This document shows positions 45,097 through 55,663 of a stretch of DNA of 55,768 nt, piece by piece. The DNA lies in contig JAFTSJ010000010.1 of assembly GCA_017467335.1 (NCBI GenBank), forward strand, positions 1 through 55,768, read 5' to 3'. Position numbers and translations under genes: made by a program. Each line of letters opens with the position of its first letter. Position 1 is the stretch's first letter. The DNA is from Alphaproteobacteria bacterium (lineage in GTDB: Bacteria; Pseudomonadota; Alphaproteobacteria; CAAHEQ01; UBA3637). The notes under the pieces are model-generated. The model made no database searches. It had not been told where the DNA came from and was given only the letters and a program-made list of their open reading frames with translations.

Positions 45097-45787
45097 TATT
45101 TGTTTGGAATTAAAAAATATTCGCCGTACATATGGCACAAAGGAAACGCAAATTGATGTATTAACAGATGTTAATTTGACATTAAAAGCCGGTGAAATTG
45201 TGGCTTTAGTCGGACCGTCCGGTTCGGGAAAATCAACGTTGTTGCATATTGCCGGTTTATTAGATACACCGACAGGCGGAACAATTTGTGTCAATGGGCA
45301 AAATGTATCACAAGCAACGGATAAACAACGAACTGTCATGCGTCAAAAAGCGATTGGATTTGTGTATCAGTCACATTTATTATTACCGGATTTTAATGCG
45401 TTAGAAAATGTGATGTTACCACAATTGATTGCCGGCGTCAGTCGTTCCAATGCACAAAAACGAGCCGAAGAATTATTGGCACAAGTCGGTTTGGCAGACC
45501 GCATGACCCATCGGTCAGGGCAATTATCGGGGGGAGAACAACAACGGGTTGCCATTGCTCGTGCGTTGGCCAATAAACCGTCTGTTTTACTGGCGGATGA
45601 ACCGACCGGTAATTTAGATCCTAAAACGGCAGATACGGTTTTTGCTTCCTTGTTGCAATTGGTTCGCCAAACGGGGTTAAGTGCTTTAATTGCAACACAC
45701 AATCCTGAATTAGCATTACAAATGGACAGACAGGTAACCGTTCAAAACGGTGTTTTAATTGATTTAACGACAAAGGGGACCTTATGA
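45089..45787 (+). CDS. lolD: Lipoprotein-releasing system ATPase LolD
   Basis: A 232-aa ABC ATPase: Walker [11 protein letters not shown]-loop VYQSHLLL, signature [14 protein letters not shown], Walker [13 protein letters not shown] and switch His in IATHNPE. It supplies energy for the LolC complex. Its stop overlaps the dnaE start by 4 bp (ATGA). Confidence 0.95.
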   Translation: MNNICLELKNIRRTYGTKETQIDVLTDVNLTLKAGEIVALVGPSGSGKSTLLHIAGLLDTPTGGTICVNGQNVSQATDKQRTVMRQKAIGFVYQSHLLLPDFNALENVMLPQLIAGVSRSNAQKRAEELLAQVGLADRMTHRSGQLSGGEQQRVAIARALANKPSVLLADEPTGNLDPKTADTVFASLLQLVRQTGLSALIATHNPELALQMDRQVTVQNGVLIDLTTKGTL

Positions 45788-48700
45788 CAAAAACACCCGA
45801 ATTTATTCATTTGCGTGTGCATACGGCTTATTCTATTTTAGAAGGGGCTATTAAAATTAAACCGTTGGCCAAGGCAGCTGTTGCAATGGACATGCCGGCT
45901 ATTGCCATGACGGATACGCACAATATTTTCGGTGCAATGGATTTTGGGGCAGAATGTCCGAAAGTTGGTGTTCAACCGATTTTGGGTTGTCAATTGTCTG
46001 TTAAAACTCCTGTTAAGGAAAAAAATATGTTTCGGGAAGAAAAAGAAACATATGATAAGGTTGTCGTATTCGTTCAAAATGAAACAGGGTATCAAAATTT
46101 GTTGCGACATTTTCGGTCGTTTTATATGGGGATTGGTCGGGAAACAACGCCTCATTTAACTTTTGAAGAATTGTTGACTCAAACAGAAGGGTTAATTTTA
46201 TTGACCGGTGGGGCAGAAGGGATTATCGGTCGGCAGATTTTGCAACACAATGAATCCTATGCCGAAGAATTATTATTGCAAATGCAACAAGCCTTTCCTA
46301 ATCGTCTTTATATGGAATTACAACGGCACGGATTACAAGAAGAAAAAGAAACAGAACCTGTTTTTTTAGATTTGGCCTATAAACATCATATTCCGTTAGT
46401 TGCAACCAACGAAGCCTATTTTTTAACACCGGATATGTATGAAGCCCATGATGCGTTATTGTGTATTGCCGGTAAAACATATATTGATGTATCGGATAGA
46501 AGACGGGTAACCCCTGAACATTATTTAAAAACACCTGATGAAATGAAAGCCTTGTTTTCGGATTTACCGGAAGCCATACAAAATACGGTTCAAATTGCCA
46601 AACGGTGTTATTTTTTAGCCGGTAAGAAAAAACCGGCGTTCCCGAATTACGATTGTCAAGGTAAAACAGAAGATGAAGTATTGCGGGAAATGGCTTTGGC
46701 TGGTTTTGAAATGCGTATGAAAGGACGAAGTGAAGAAGACAAAAAACGGTATTATGATCGTTTGGAATATGAATTAAGTATTATTAAAACGATGGGTTTC
46801 CCCGGCTATTTTTTAATTGTGGCAGATTTTATTCAATGGTCGAAAGCCAATGGTGTGGCTGTCGGTCCGGGGCGTGGATCCGGAGCCGGTTCGGTTGTTG
46901 CTTGGTGTTTAACCATTACGAATATTGACCCGTTACGGTTTAATTTGTTGTTTGAACGGTTTTTGAATCCGGAACGTGTTTCCATGCCGGATTTTGATGT
47001 TGATTTTTGTCAGGAAAATCGTTCTAAAACCATTGAATACGTGAAACAACATTATGGTTCGGACCATGTGGCTCAAATTTTAGCCTTGGGTCAGTTACAA
47101 GCCAAAGCCGTGATTCGAGATGTCGGGCGTGTTTTACAATTGCCTTATCCCGTGGTTGACAGATTATCGAAATTAGTTCCGAATGAATTGGGAATTACCT
47201 TACAAGAAGCCATAGATAAAGAACCGGAATTGCGTAAAGAAGCCGAAAAAGATGAAATAATTGCCCGTTTATTGGAAATCGCTTTAAAATTAGAAGGGTT
47301 GTATCGAAATATTTCTGTTCATGCGGCCGGTGTTGTTATCGGTAACAAGCCGTTAGAACAAATTGTGCCGATATACAAAGACCCGTCATCGGATATGCCG
47401 ATTACACAATATGACAAACATTTTGTTGAAGATGCCAGTTTGATAAAGTTTGACTTTTTGGGTTTAAAAACATTAACAACAATTGAAAAAACAATGGAGT
47501 TAATTCAAAGTCAAGGTATGGAAACGTTTGATGTTAATGATTTATCGTTAGATGATAAAGAAACGTATGATTTATTAAAATCGGGTCAAACAACGGGTGT
47601 TTTTCAATTGGAAAGTACGGGTATGAAAAAGATTTTGCATGACATGCAACCCGATAAAATTGAAGATATTGTTGCGTTGGTTTCATTATATCGACCCGGA
47701 CCTATGGACAGTATTCCGGATTATATTGCTTGTAAAAAGGGGGAACAGCAACCTGATTACATGCATCCGCTGATTGAAGATATTTTAAAAGAAACATACG
47801 GAATTATGATTTATCAGGAACAGGTTATGCAAATTTCACAAGCCATGGCCGGATATTCATTAGGTGGGGCGGATTTATTGCGTCGAGCAATGGGTAAAAA
47901 AATTGTGTCGGAAATGGATAGGCAACGGTCTATTTTTATTGAAGGGGCTATCAAAAAAAATGTAGATAAAGCGGTTGCGGAAAAAGTTTTTGAAAAAATG
48001 TATAAATTTGCTTCGTATGGATTTAATAAATCCCATGCGGCAGCGTATGCCTATATTGCTTATCAAACAGCGTATTTAAAAGCTCATTATCCGGTTGAAT
48101 TTATGGCTGCAACGATGACACTTGATAAAACCAATACGGATAAATTGGCTTTTTTCAAAAACGATGTCAAGCAAATGGGATACCATATTTTACCACCGGA
48201 TATTAACAAATCACAAGTTAATTTCAGTGTTGAAGACGGACAAATTCGTTATGCGTTATCGGCTGTTAAAAATGTCGGAGAAGCCGGTATGGCGTTAATT
48301 GTGGCTGAACGTGAAGCAAACGGACCTTATAAATCCATCAAAGATTTCTTTTCACGGGTTGACGCCTCTGCATTGAACAAACGATATGTTGAAAATTTAA
48401 CGAAGTCAGGGGCTTTTGATTCAATTGAAAAAAATCGGGCTAAAATTTTTGAAAACATTGAAAATTTGATTGCCTATGCCGTTAATGCGACACAAAGTCG
48501 GAAAAGTGCTCAAATCAGTTTATTCGGTTCGGCTGATAGTGCGGCAAACAGTTTAAAAATGAAGGATATACCGGATTGGCCTCATTTAGAAAAATTGGAA
48601 AAAGAAGCCGAAGCGTTAGGTTTTTATCTATCGGCTCACCCGTTAGATGCGTTTGATTCAACGTTTGAACGGTTACGGGTTATTGATAGTGCGGACATTA

Positions 48701-49212
48701 AGGGGATGGTTGATATTTCGGGAGCCGTTCGTGTTCAGGTTGCTGCCATTGTGTCCGGTGTACGGGAACGTATCAGTCAAAAAGGCAATAAATTTGCGTT
48801 TGTATCGGCAAGTGATAAGTCCGGTTCATTTGAAGTTATGTGTTTTGCGGATACATTAGCCATGCAAAAAGAAAAACTGAAATCGGGTCAACCGTTATTA
48901 TTGACAATCAGTGCTGACAAACGTCCCGATGATGAACAATTACGTATGAATATTCAATCGGTAGAATATTTATCTGAGGTTATGGCTAAAACGGTGTCAA
49001 CATTGATTATTTCCGTTGACAACAAGCAAGCCGTTGAAATGTTGGCACAGGTATTGAACAAGGAAGAAAAAGGGCGAAGTAAAATCTTCCTCAAAATTCC
49101 CGAAAAACAATACGAGGTGGAAGTGGAATTACGGGGTGGATACGCTTTGACACCGAAAACGCTTGATGCGTTGCAACGAATCCCCGGTTTAAACGAAATT
49201 AAACAGGTTTAA
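45784..49212 (+). CDS. dnaE: DNA polymerase III alpha subunit
   Basis: A 1142-aa replicative polymerase. The N-terminal PHP domain starts with [14 protein letters not shown]. The palm has the catalytic PDFDVDF (about 401-407) and [10 protein letters not shown] (about 555). A helix-hairpin-helix region and a C-terminal OB domain ([18 protein letters not shown]) follow. It lies in one operon with lolCD, a layout common in alphaproteobacteria. Its last codons and stop lie inside the terminator stem. Confidence 0.97.
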   Translation: MTKTPEFIHLRVHTAYSILEGAIKIKPLAKAAVAMDMPAIAMTDTHNIFGAMDFGAECPKVGVQPILGCQLSVKTPVKEKNMFREEKETYDKVVVFVQNETGYQNLLRHFRSFYMGIGRETTPHLTFEELLTQTEGLILLTGGAEGIIGRQILQHNESYAEELLLQMQQAFPNRLYMELQRHGLQEEKETEPVFLDLAYKHHIPLVATNEAYFLTPDMYEAHDALLCIAGKTYIDVSDRRRVTPEHYLKTPDEMKALFSDLPEAIQNTVQIAKRCYFLAGKKKPAFPNYDCQGKTEDEVLREMALAGFEMRMKGRSEEDKKRYYDRLEYELSIIKTMGFPGYFLIVADFIQWSKANGVAVGPGRGSGAGSVVAWCLTITNIDPLRFNLLFERFLNPERVSMPDFDVDFCQENRSKTIEYVKQHYGSDHVAQILALGQLQAKAVIRDVGRVLQLPYPVVDRLSKLVPNELGITLQEAIDKEPELRKEAEKDEIIARLLEIALKLEGLYRNISVHAAGVVIGNKPLEQIVPIYKDPSSDMPITQYDKHFVEDASLIKFDFLGLKTLTTIEKTMELIQSQGMETFDVNDLSLDDKETYDLLKSGQTTGVFQLESTGMKKILHDMQPDKIEDIVALVSLYRPGPMDSIPDYIACKKGEQQPDYMHPLIEDILKETYGIMIYQEQVMQISQAMAGYSLGGADLLRRAMGKKIVSEMDRQRSIFIEGAIKKNVDKAVAEKVFEKMYKFASYGFNKSHAAAYAYIAYQTAYLKAHYPVEFMAATMTLDKTNTDKLAFFKNDVKQMGYHILPPDINKSQVNFSVEDGQIRYALSAVKNVGEAGMALIVAEREANGPYKSIKDFFSRVDASALNKRYVENLTKSGAFDSIEKNRAKIFENIENLIAYAVNATQSRKSAQISLFGSADSAANSLKMKDIPDWPHLEKLEKEAEALGFYLSAHPLDAFDSTFERLRVIDSADIKGMVDISGAVRVQVAAIVSGVRERISQKGNKFAFVSASDKSGSFEVMCFADTLAMQKEKLKSGQPLLLTISADKRPDDEQLRMNIQSVEYLSEVMAKTVSTLIISVDNKQAVEMLAQVLNKEEKGRSKIFLKIPEKQYEVEVELRGGYALTPKTLDALQRIPGLNEIKQV

Positions 49213-49245
49213 TTTGTTAAACCTGTTTAATTTCATTTTTTTTAT
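49195..49245 (+). terminator. Terminator that contains the dnaE stop codon
   Basis: GAAATTAAACAGGTTTAA (49195-49212) pairs perfectly over 18 bp with 49217-49234 around the loop TTTG, followed by T-rich DNA. The dnaE TAA is part of the stem, so termination may compete with the last ribosome. Confidence 0.9.
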
Positions 49246-49256
49246 AAAACGGTTTA

Positions 49257-49853
49257 TTATTCAATCGGCATATAGGTTTCTAATTTTTTTTCAATTTCCA
49301 ATTGATGTTTAAATTTTTCAAAACGAGCTAAAATCTTATCACAAAGTTCATCCGGTGTGTGATGTGTGGTATCCAATACATAATCAAAATTGTATTCGTT
49401 ATCAATATCGACTTGATAAATTTTTTTAAATCGTTCCACTTCTAATTGACGCCGACTTATCAACGCTTGAACAGATTCTTCAATATTGGCATATTTTTGT
49501 TCCCCTTGACGTGCTGTATCATTCATAATTCGTTTTGCAGCAACTTGACAATCAACGTTTAATTTCACTTTAAAAGAGGACGGAATAAAATGAAAAGCCA
49601 TGCGTGAATCAACAATATAATTTTTTCCCGTTAGTGGTAAGTCCATAAAAACGCTGTCAATTTCTTTATCGATTTCGGGGTTTGTTTTGCACATTTCATT
49701 CAGTTCTAATGTTGTTACGCCATACCGTTTGGCAATTTGTCGTTGAACGTTACCGGTTGAATAAAATTCAAACCCCAAGCGTTGAGCCAACATATTGCCG
49801 ATAGTTGATTTTCCGCTACCAAGCATGCCTGAAAGAGTAATAATATATGCCAT
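49257..49853 (-). CDS. Cytidylate kinase-like P-loop kinase
   Basis: A 198-aa nucleoside monophosphate kinase-like protein. P-loop GMLGSGKSTIG (about 9-19), then STGNVQRQIAKRYG and DSRMAFHF. It resembles archaeal-type CMP kinases and AAA_33 proteins, not the classic Cmk. It may phosphorylate CMP/dCMP; substrate not certain. It converges with dnaE. Confidence 0.75.
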   Translation of the reverse strand: MAYIITLSGMLGSGKSTIGNMLAQRLGFEFYSTGNVQRQIAKRYGVTTLELNEMCKTNPEIDKEIDSVFMDLPLTGKNYIVDSRMAFHFIPSSFKVKLNVDCQVAAKRIMNDTARQGEQKYANIEESVQALISRRQLEVERFKKIYQVDIDNEYNFDYVLDTTHHTPDELCDKILARFEKFKHQLEIEKKLETYMPIE

Positions 49854-49891
49854 TTTTTTTGCCTCGTTATTTAACCCATATATTTTGAAAC

Positions 49892-51880
49892 TTAAATATC
49901 TAAATTTTCAACAAATTTGGCGTGTTCTTGAATGAATTGAAACCGATATTCGGGTTTCGTTCCCATCAATCGTTCTACAATTTGCGATGTATAAGCAACT
50001 TCTTCGGCTTCTTCTTCGGTTGCTTTGTGTGGAATCATAACCCGTAACAATGTGCGTTTTTGCGGATCCATGGTTGTTTCTTTTAACTGATGAGGAGGCA
50101 TTTCACCCAGCCCTTTAAATCGGGAAATATCAACATTTTTTGCATTTTTAAAGGCTGTTTTTAATAAACGGTCTTTTTCTTCATCATCAGCGGCATAAAT
50201 AGATTTTCCTCCTTGCGTCAATCGATAAAGAGGTGGTAATGCAATAAATAAATGCCCATTTTCAATCAATTTCGGCATTTCCTGATAAAAGAATGACATC
50301 AATAAAGAAGCAATATGAGCCCCATCGACATCAGCATCTGTCATAATGATAACTTTTTCATACCGCAAAGTATCTTCATTATATTTATCACGGCGACCGC
50401 AACCCAATGCTTCAGTCATATCTCGAATCTCTTCATTTGCTAAAATTTTATCATTTGAAGCACTGATAACGTTTAAAATTTTACCCCGCAACGGTAAAAT
50501 AGCTTGATTGATACGGTTGCGAGCCTGTTTTGCTGAACCGCCGGCTGAATCCCCTTCAACCAAAAACAGTTCCGTTCCAGTTGTTTCTTTGTGAGAACAG
50601 TCTGCCAATTTTCCCGGCAGTCGTAATTTTTTAGTAGCCGAAGCTCGTTGTGTTTCAATTGTTTTTTTGCGTTTTTTACGTTCTTCGGACCGTTCAATGA
50701 TAAAATCTAATAATAAATTAGCTGATTTAATATCTCGGCTCAGCCAATGGTCAAAAGGGTCTTTAATGGCATTTTCCACAAGACGGGTTGCACTTTGTGT
50801 GACCAATTTTTCTTTGGTCTGTCCTTGAAATTGTGGGTCTTTGATAAAAACAGACAACATAACGCCGGCCGTATTTAAAATATCATCTGCCATAATATCG
50901 GATGCTTTTTTGTTTCCGGTCATATCGGCAAAAGCCCGAATGGATTTTGTTAAAGCAGCCCGTAACCCCGTTTCATGTGTTCCGCCTAACGGTGTAATAA
51001 CGGTGTTGCAGTAAGAATAAGAAAATCCGTCTTTAAAATCATCCGGCCAACAAACAGCCCATTCAACAGCCCCTTCATTGTCAGGCAATTCAACCCGACC
51101 GGTAAACGGTTTCGGGGTAACGGCAGAACGATTTTGCATTAAGTAATCTAAATAATCGGCAACCCCGTTCGGGTATTTTAAAATTTGTTCCGTTGGTGTT
51201 TTATCGTCACCCGTTATTAACATTGAATCACAAGACCAACGAACTTCAACGCCTCGAAATAAAAATGCTTTGGTACGAGCCATCCGGAAAAGGGTTGATG
51301 GTTTAAAACGAACCGATTCACCGAAAATTTCCGTATCGGGAATAAATGAAACACTTGTTCCTCGCCGATTGCTGACGGGACCGATAAATTCAACCCCTGT
51401 GATGGGTTTCCCTTGTTTATATTCTTGTCGATATAATTTTTTATCCCGAGCGACTTCAATAATCATATGAGCCGATAACGCATTAACGGCAGATAAACCC
51501 ACCCCATGCAAGCCGCCGGAAACAGCATACGCATTGCCGCCGAATTTTCCGCCGGAATGAAGTGTTGTTGTGATAACTTCTAATGCAGATTTATCAGGGA
51601 AACGAGGATGTGGGTCAATTGGAATCCCCCGACCGTTATCTTTAACGGTCACATAACCGTTTTCGGATAAAGTAACTTCGATATTCGTTGCATAGCCGGC
51701 AACGGCTTCATCCATCGCATTATCAATAATTTCAGCAACTAAGTGATGATAAGCCCGTTCATCAATCCCCCCGATATACATACCGGGACGTTTACGGACA
51801 GGATCCAACCCTTCCAAAACTTCAATGTCTTTGGCAGAGTATTCATTTTTTTTGGGTGTAGCATTAAATAAATCAGACAT
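49892..51880 (-). CDS. parE: DNA topoisomerase IV subunit B
   Basis: A 662-aa type II topoisomerase ATPase subunit. The GHKL domain has AEIIDNAMDEAVAG and GRGIPIDPHP, a transducer follows, and the TOPRIM domain has LFLVEGDSAGGSAKQARN and DADVDGAHI. With ParC it unlinks daughter chromosomes. Start ATG 51880 (MSDLFNATPKK) is preferred to an upstream start at 51907. The TOPRIM and length favour ParE over GyrB. Confidence 0.93.
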   Translation of the reverse strand: MSDLFNATPKKNEYSAKDIEVLEGLDPVRKRPGMYIGGIDERAYHHLVAEIIDNAMDEAVAGYATNIEVTLSENGYVTVKDNGRGIPIDPHPRFPDKSALEVITTTLHSGGKFGGNAYAVSGGLHGVGLSAVNALSAHMIIEVARDKKLYRQEYKQGKPITGVEFIGPVSNRRGTSVSFIPDTEIFGESVRFKPSTLFRMARTKAFLFRGVEVRWSCDSMLITGDDKTPTEQILKYPNGVADYLDYLMQNRSAVTPKPFTGRVELPDNEGAVEWAVCWPDDFKDGFSYSYCNTVITPLGGTHETGLRAALTKSIRAFADMTGNKKASDIMADDILNTAGVMLSVFIKDPQFQGQTKEKLVTQSATRLVENAIKDPFDHWLSRDIKSANLLLDFIIERSEERKKRKKTIETQRASATKKLRLPGKLADCSHKETTGTELFLVEGDSAGGSAKQARNRINQAILPLRGKILNVISASNDKILANEEIRDMTEALGCGRRDKYNEDTLRYEKVIIMTDADVDGAHIASLLMSFFYQEMPKLIENGHLFIALPPLYRLTQGGKSIYAADDEEKDRLLKTAFKNAKNVDISRFKGLGEMPPHQLKETTMDPQKRTLLRVMIPHKATEEEAEEVAYTSQIVERLMGTKPEYRFQFIQEHAKFVENLDI

Positions 51881-51953
51881 GGCTTGATAGTATAAGAAAC
51901 AAAACAAAAAATCAAGTAAAAAAGATATTTTTTCCGATAAAAAGGCTGGTGTT

Positions 51954-51970
51954 TGTATCTGTCAGATACA
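51954..51970. promoter_or_regulatory. Palindromic operator candidate between parE and lgt
   Basis: TGTATCTG-T-CAGATACA is a perfect palindrome with 8-bp arms, placed in the divergent parE-lgt intergenic region. No regulator is identified. Confidence 0.45.
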
Positions 51971-52083
51971 CAAAAACAGGATGGTTTTCTTTGTTTGCGA
52001 AGATGTCATTTTATCAGAAAAATGATTTTACTTGACTTTTGAAAGAAAAAAACGAAAATAAATAGAACAAAAAAGGAGTTTTT

Positions 52084-52908
52084 ATGTATTCAGGTATTCC
52101 CTTTCCACAAATTGATCCGGTTGTATTGCATTTCGGAGCTTTTGTGATTCGTTGGTATTCTTTGGCATATATATTCGGCTTGATAGGGGCATGGGGTTTG
52201 GCTCGTCATATGTCAAAGCAGGCACAAAGTACGTTTACCGTTCTTAAAATTGATGATTTCTTAATATGGGCAACCTTAGGTGTTGTTTTGGGTGGACGAT
52301 TAGGGTATGTGTTGTTTTATAATTCGTATTATTTTTGGGAACATCCAATGCAGATATTAGCTGTTTGGCAAGGAGGTATGTCTTTTCATGGTGGACTACT
52401 TGGCGTTATTATTGCGACATTGCTGTTTGCTTGGAAAAAGAAAATATCCCCTCTTGTTATGGGTGATATTTTGGTTTGTGTTGCCCCGATAGGATTGTTT
52501 TTAGGACGGTTAGCCAATTTTGCTAATGCTGAATTATATGGCCGTATTACACACAATGTTCCGTGGGCAATGATTTTCCCAAATGCCGGCGTTGAACCTC
52601 GTCATCCTTCGCAATTGTATGAAGCCGGATTAGAAGGTTTATGTTTATTTGCTATCTTGAATGGGGTTTGGTGGTTATCCCCTCGTTTAAGAAGTCGGGA
52701 AGGGTGGATTTTGGGACTCTTTTTTGTTCTTTATGGCGTGTTTCGATTTGGTGTTGAATTTACACGAGAACCGGACGCACACTTAGGGTTTATTTTTGCT
52801 CATTTGTCGATGGGGCAAATTTTGTGTTTACCAATGATTGTTGTTGGGGTTTGGTTGATACGCCGAAGTCATCCGAAACGTGTTTTAAAACGTATGCAGT
52901 TACCATAA
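52084..52908 (+). CDS. lgt: Prolipoprotein diacylglyceryl transferase
   Basis: A 274-aa inner-membrane enzyme that adds diacylglycerol to lipobox cysteines. It has seven membrane segments, the catalytic region GGMSFHGGLLG, the Lgt signature GLFLGRLANFANAELYG, and HPSQLYEA. Several lipoproteins in this window would be its substrates. The start follows AAAGGAG. Confidence 0.97.
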   Translation: MYSGIPFPQIDPVVLHFGAFVIRWYSLAYIFGLIGAWGLARHMSKQAQSTFTVLKIDDFLIWATLGVVLGGRLGYVLFYNSYYFWEHPMQILAVWQGGMSFHGGLLGVIIATLLFAWKKKISPLVMGDILVCVAPIGLFLGRLANFANAELYGRITHNVPWAMIFPNAGVEPRHPSQLYEAGLEGLCLFAILNGVWWLSPRLRSREGWILGLFFVLYGVFRFGVEFTREPDAHLGFIFAHLSMGQILCLPMIVVGVWLIRRSHPKRVLKRMQLP

Positions 52909-52918
52909 GGGATAGGAC

Positions 52919-53476
52919 ATGAAAAAATCAACATTCATCCGGTGGAAACAACTTTTTCGGATAGTGGTTTACAAACGGTTAATCCGGCCATTGATACATT
53001 CTCGAGCAACACCGGAATATAAGGCTCGGGGTGTAGCTGTCGGTTTGGCTTGGGCTTGTACCCCGCTTGTTGGTATTCAAATGGGATTGGTGACATTTAC
53101 TTGGGGTGTTTGTCGTTCTTTTAAATGGGGATTTTCGTTACCGTTGGCGTTGGCATGGACTTGGGTTACAAATGTGGTTACAATGGTACCGATTTATTAT
53201 GTGTTTTATGTTGTCGGACAAATACTGCGTTTCAAATGGGATGATATATCCGGTTATGGTGCATTAAGTCGTTTGATTGAACGGGTCTTTCTCAGTCAAG
53301 AACCGTTTTTGATTCAAATGACGGAGTTTATTAAATTATTTGTTCAAGATTGGGGAATTTCTTTATTTTTAGGGTGTATTCCCTTTGTGATTTTTGGATA
53401 CGTTTATGGGTACAGATTGACATTACGGTATGAAATAATGCGATTAAATAAAAAGAAAAAAAGGAGCATGAAATGA
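52919..53476 (+). CDS. DUF2062 membrane protein
   Basis: A 185-aa protein with an N-terminal charged region (RATPEYKARGVAVGLAWA, then TPLVGIQM) and three to four membrane helices, typical of DUF2062. Function unknown. It overlaps the next gene by 4 bp (ATGA) and follows lgt by 10 bp, in one operon. Confidence 0.88.
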   Translation: MKKSTFIRWKQLFRIVVYKRLIRPLIHSRATPEYKARGVAVGLAWACTPLVGIQMGLVTFTWGVCRSFKWGFSLPLALAWTWVTNVVTMVPIYYVFYVVGQILRFKWDDISGYGALSRLIERVFLSQEPFLIQMTEFIKLFVQDWGISLFLGCIPFVIFGYVYGYRLTLRYEIMRLNKKKKRSMK

Positions 53477-54102
53477 AACAAGTATTGGGATTGGCCGATT
53501 TCGGATTTATTGAACATGGGTTTTGTGATGCAGATGAATCTCGGTGTATGCAAGATGTGGTTTTAATGAATCAAGTTCATTCTGCTGATGTGTCGGTTAT
53601 TGATAAAAAGCCGGAATTTGCTTTGGAAGTTGATGCGTTGATAACGCAAACACCTTGTTTGAAATTAACGGTTAAAACGGCAGATTGTGCACCGATTTTA
53701 ATTGTGGACGTGCAAACAAAAACGGTTGCTGCCATTCATGCCGGTTGGAAAGGAGCGTTGCAGGGAATTATTGAAACAACCGTTTTAAAAATGATGATGT
53801 TAGGCGGACATCCTGATTATATGGTTGTCGGTATCGGACCTCACATTCAAAAACATAGTTTTGAAGCAGATGAAGCGATGCGTTCGTTATTTCCCGTTAC
53901 GGAACACCATTTTTTTACAAAGAAAGATAATGGTCGGTTTGAATTTGATTTTCATGCCTATATTGTTCATCGGTTAAAACGAGCCGGTATCACACATATA
54001 GATTCTGTGTTAATTGATACATTTACGGATAATGATTATAACAGTTATCGCCGTGACCCGAAAAATCCGGATCGCCAATATAGTTATATTCAAATTAAGT
54101 AA
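53473..54102 (+). CDS. pgeF: PgeF/YfiH-type peptidoglycan editing factor
   Basis: A 209-aa protein with NQVHSADV, TADCAPILIVD and HAGWKGALQGI, the His and Cys metal-site residues of the laccase-domain family. PgeF removes incorrect L-Ser-containing precursors of peptidoglycan; it also shows polyphenol oxidase activity in vitro. The C-terminal SYRRDPKNPDRQYS is also typical. Translationally coupled to the DUF2062 gene. Confidence 0.92.
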   Translation: MKQVLGLADFGFIEHGFCDADESRCMQDVVLMNQVHSADVSVIDKKPEFALEVDALITQTPCLKLTVKTADCAPILIVDVQTKTVAAIHAGWKGALQGIIETTVLKMMMLGGHPDYMVVGIGPHIQKHSFEADEAMRSLFPVTEHHFFTKKDNGRFEFDFHAYIVHRLKRAGITHIDSVLIDTFTDNDYNSYRRDPKNPDRQYSYIQIK

Positions 54103-54252
54103 GTTTGTTATGGAAAACATAATAAAGGGTACGGGGGTATGTTTTTCTCGTTTCTTTTTTTACAAAAAAAGTGATTTTCATATTGCTTTCGGTTTTAAAA
54201 TATTTTATGGTAAATCCATAGTTGTTAATCATGCAGATTTAAGGAGACAAAC

Positions 54253-55170
54253 ATGTATGACGATATAGAATTTATTATTGCCTGTGCTGGAAAAAGTACA
54301 CGCAATTATCCTCATTCCAAAGCTGTTGCACACAAATGTTTAATGCCGTTTGGTGATGTTCGTTTAATTGATTATGTTTTAAAAGATATTGTTCGTATTG
54401 GTGGACGTCATGTTACGATTGTCTGTTCGGACGAAACAACAATCAACGCTTTTAAACAGGCATTGGCTCCGGACACGGTTGTTGAAGAAAAATTGCGTAA
54501 AAGTGGTCGAGGTAAAATTGCGGATGCTTTAAAGTCCACCTTTTTACCGGACGATATGGATGTTAAATATGTTATTCAAGACAAACCGTGGGGTACGGCT
54601 CATGTATTGGGTTTAGCTCATCGTGTATCACCGAACAGACATGCTGTTTTAATTTTTCCGGATGATTTAATTGATTCGGTTGATTCAACACAACCTTATA
54701 TTAAAAAATTGATTGATGCTTTTAAAAAGAATCCGAAGCAAATTTTATTAACGGGGGTTGAACAAGATGATGTCAGCAACAATGCGATTTTACAAGATAA
54801 ACGTTTAATTGAAAAACCCAAACATCCGAAAAGTCGGATTGCCGGCTACTCGCCATATGTTTTCCCGAAAGAATGTTTAGATTCTATTGAAAGAGAAACA
54901 TGTGTTATTGAGCAAATGGGACATTTACCGGATGGATTGGCTTTGGGTGAGTGGGTTTACACGGACGGTATCAACTCTTTCTTGGATAATGGAGGCGAAG
55001 AACAAGGCTTTTTTGCTAAAATGTTTATGATTGATACATCTTGTTATAAAATGCTTGATACGGGTAATTTAGAATTGTACGAAGCTGCTTTAATTCGTGA
55101 ATTATTGTTATATTCATCATTTAAAGAACGTAATATGGAAGTGGCTCGTCGTATTTTAAACGGTCAATGA
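54253..55170 (+). CDS. Sugar-nucleotide pyrophosphorylase-like nucleotidyltransferase
   Basis: A 305-aa NTP transferase. The N-terminal IIACAGKSTRNYP with AHKCLMPFGD is a variant of the GxGTR...PK signature of GalU/RmlA-like enzymes, and FPDDLIDS holds the metal-binding Asp. Probably makes an activated sugar for surface polysaccharide. The exact sugar is unclear and the first Gly of the signature is changed. The ATG follows AAGGAGA. Confidence 0.82.
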   Translation: MYDDIEFIIACAGKSTRNYPHSKAVAHKCLMPFGDVRLIDYVLKDIVRIGGRHVTIVCSDETTINAFKQALAPDTVVEEKLRKSGRGKIADALKSTFLPDDMDVKYVIQDKPWGTAHVLGLAHRVSPNRHAVLIFPDDLIDSVDSTQPYIKKLIDAFKKNPKQILLTGVEQDDVSNNAILQDKRLIEKPKHPKSRIAGYSPYVFPKECLDSIERETCVIEQMGHLPDGLALGEWVYTDGINSFLDNGGEEQGFFAKMFMIDTSCYKMLDTGNLELYEAALIRELLLYSSFKERNMEVARRILNGQ

Positions 55171-55191
55171 TTTTTCATATGACAAAAGCAG

Positions 55192-55217
55192 AAGGGTTGG
55201 TTTTACCAACCCTTTTT
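55192..55217 (+). terminator. Rho-independent terminator
   Basis: AAGGGTTGG and CCAACCCTT with a TTTTA loop, followed by T residues. Confidence 0.9.
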
Positions 55218-55377
55218 AATTGAAAACGGTTGTAACGTATATTCAATACCGTGGTATTCTTTATCAGCTATATTGTTATCAAAGCAGTAAAAATGTCTGT
55301 TTTTTGCTGATTATTCTTATCGTTATGGTGTTTTTCTCTTTTCATGTTATTCCCCCTTCGGTATGGCGTTCCTTATC

Positions 55378-55464
55378 CGTCATGCTGAACTTGTTTCAGC
55401 ATCTCATCGAGTTGTGGCAGGGTGCTTTATCGTCAAAAGACCCTGAATCAAGTTCAGGGTGACG
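55378..55464. repeat. Palindromic interspersed repeat (MITE-like)
   Basis: The ends are imperfect inverted repeats: CGTCATGCTGAACTTGTTTC at the left and GAATCAAGTTCAGGGTGACG at the right. Closely similar CTGAACTTGATTCAGG-type palindromes are known as scattered repeats in many alphaproteobacterial genomes. It lies in a stretch (55218-55768) without genes, downstream of the nucleotidyltransferase gene. Confidence 0.75.
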
Positions 55465-55633
55465 TATTTCCTCGTATAGATAAATTCATAAAAACGAATC
55501 GCTTATAATACTTTGTAAAGTCAAAAAATATACCCCAAAATATCGCAAAATCACTTATAAAAAAACCGTTTGGAATTTTTTAAAACGGGCAAAATAAAAA
55601 GATAGTTAAATCAATGTATTATACTTTAAAAAT

Positions 55634-55663
55634 ATGTCAAAAAAACGTCCCTTTTTTTGACAT
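55634..55663. repeat. Perfect A/T-rich hairpin in the terminal non-coding region
   Basis: ATGTCAAAAAAA and TTTTTTTGACAT, 12-bp perfect arms around CGTCCC. Could be a terminator for a gene beyond the window, or an operator. The surrounding 300 bp is very AT-rich and has no gene. Confidence 0.55.

Noticed and set aside
45367..45702. Minus-strand open frame opposite lolD
   Set aside because: The plus strand encodes a full ABC ATPase with all motifs.
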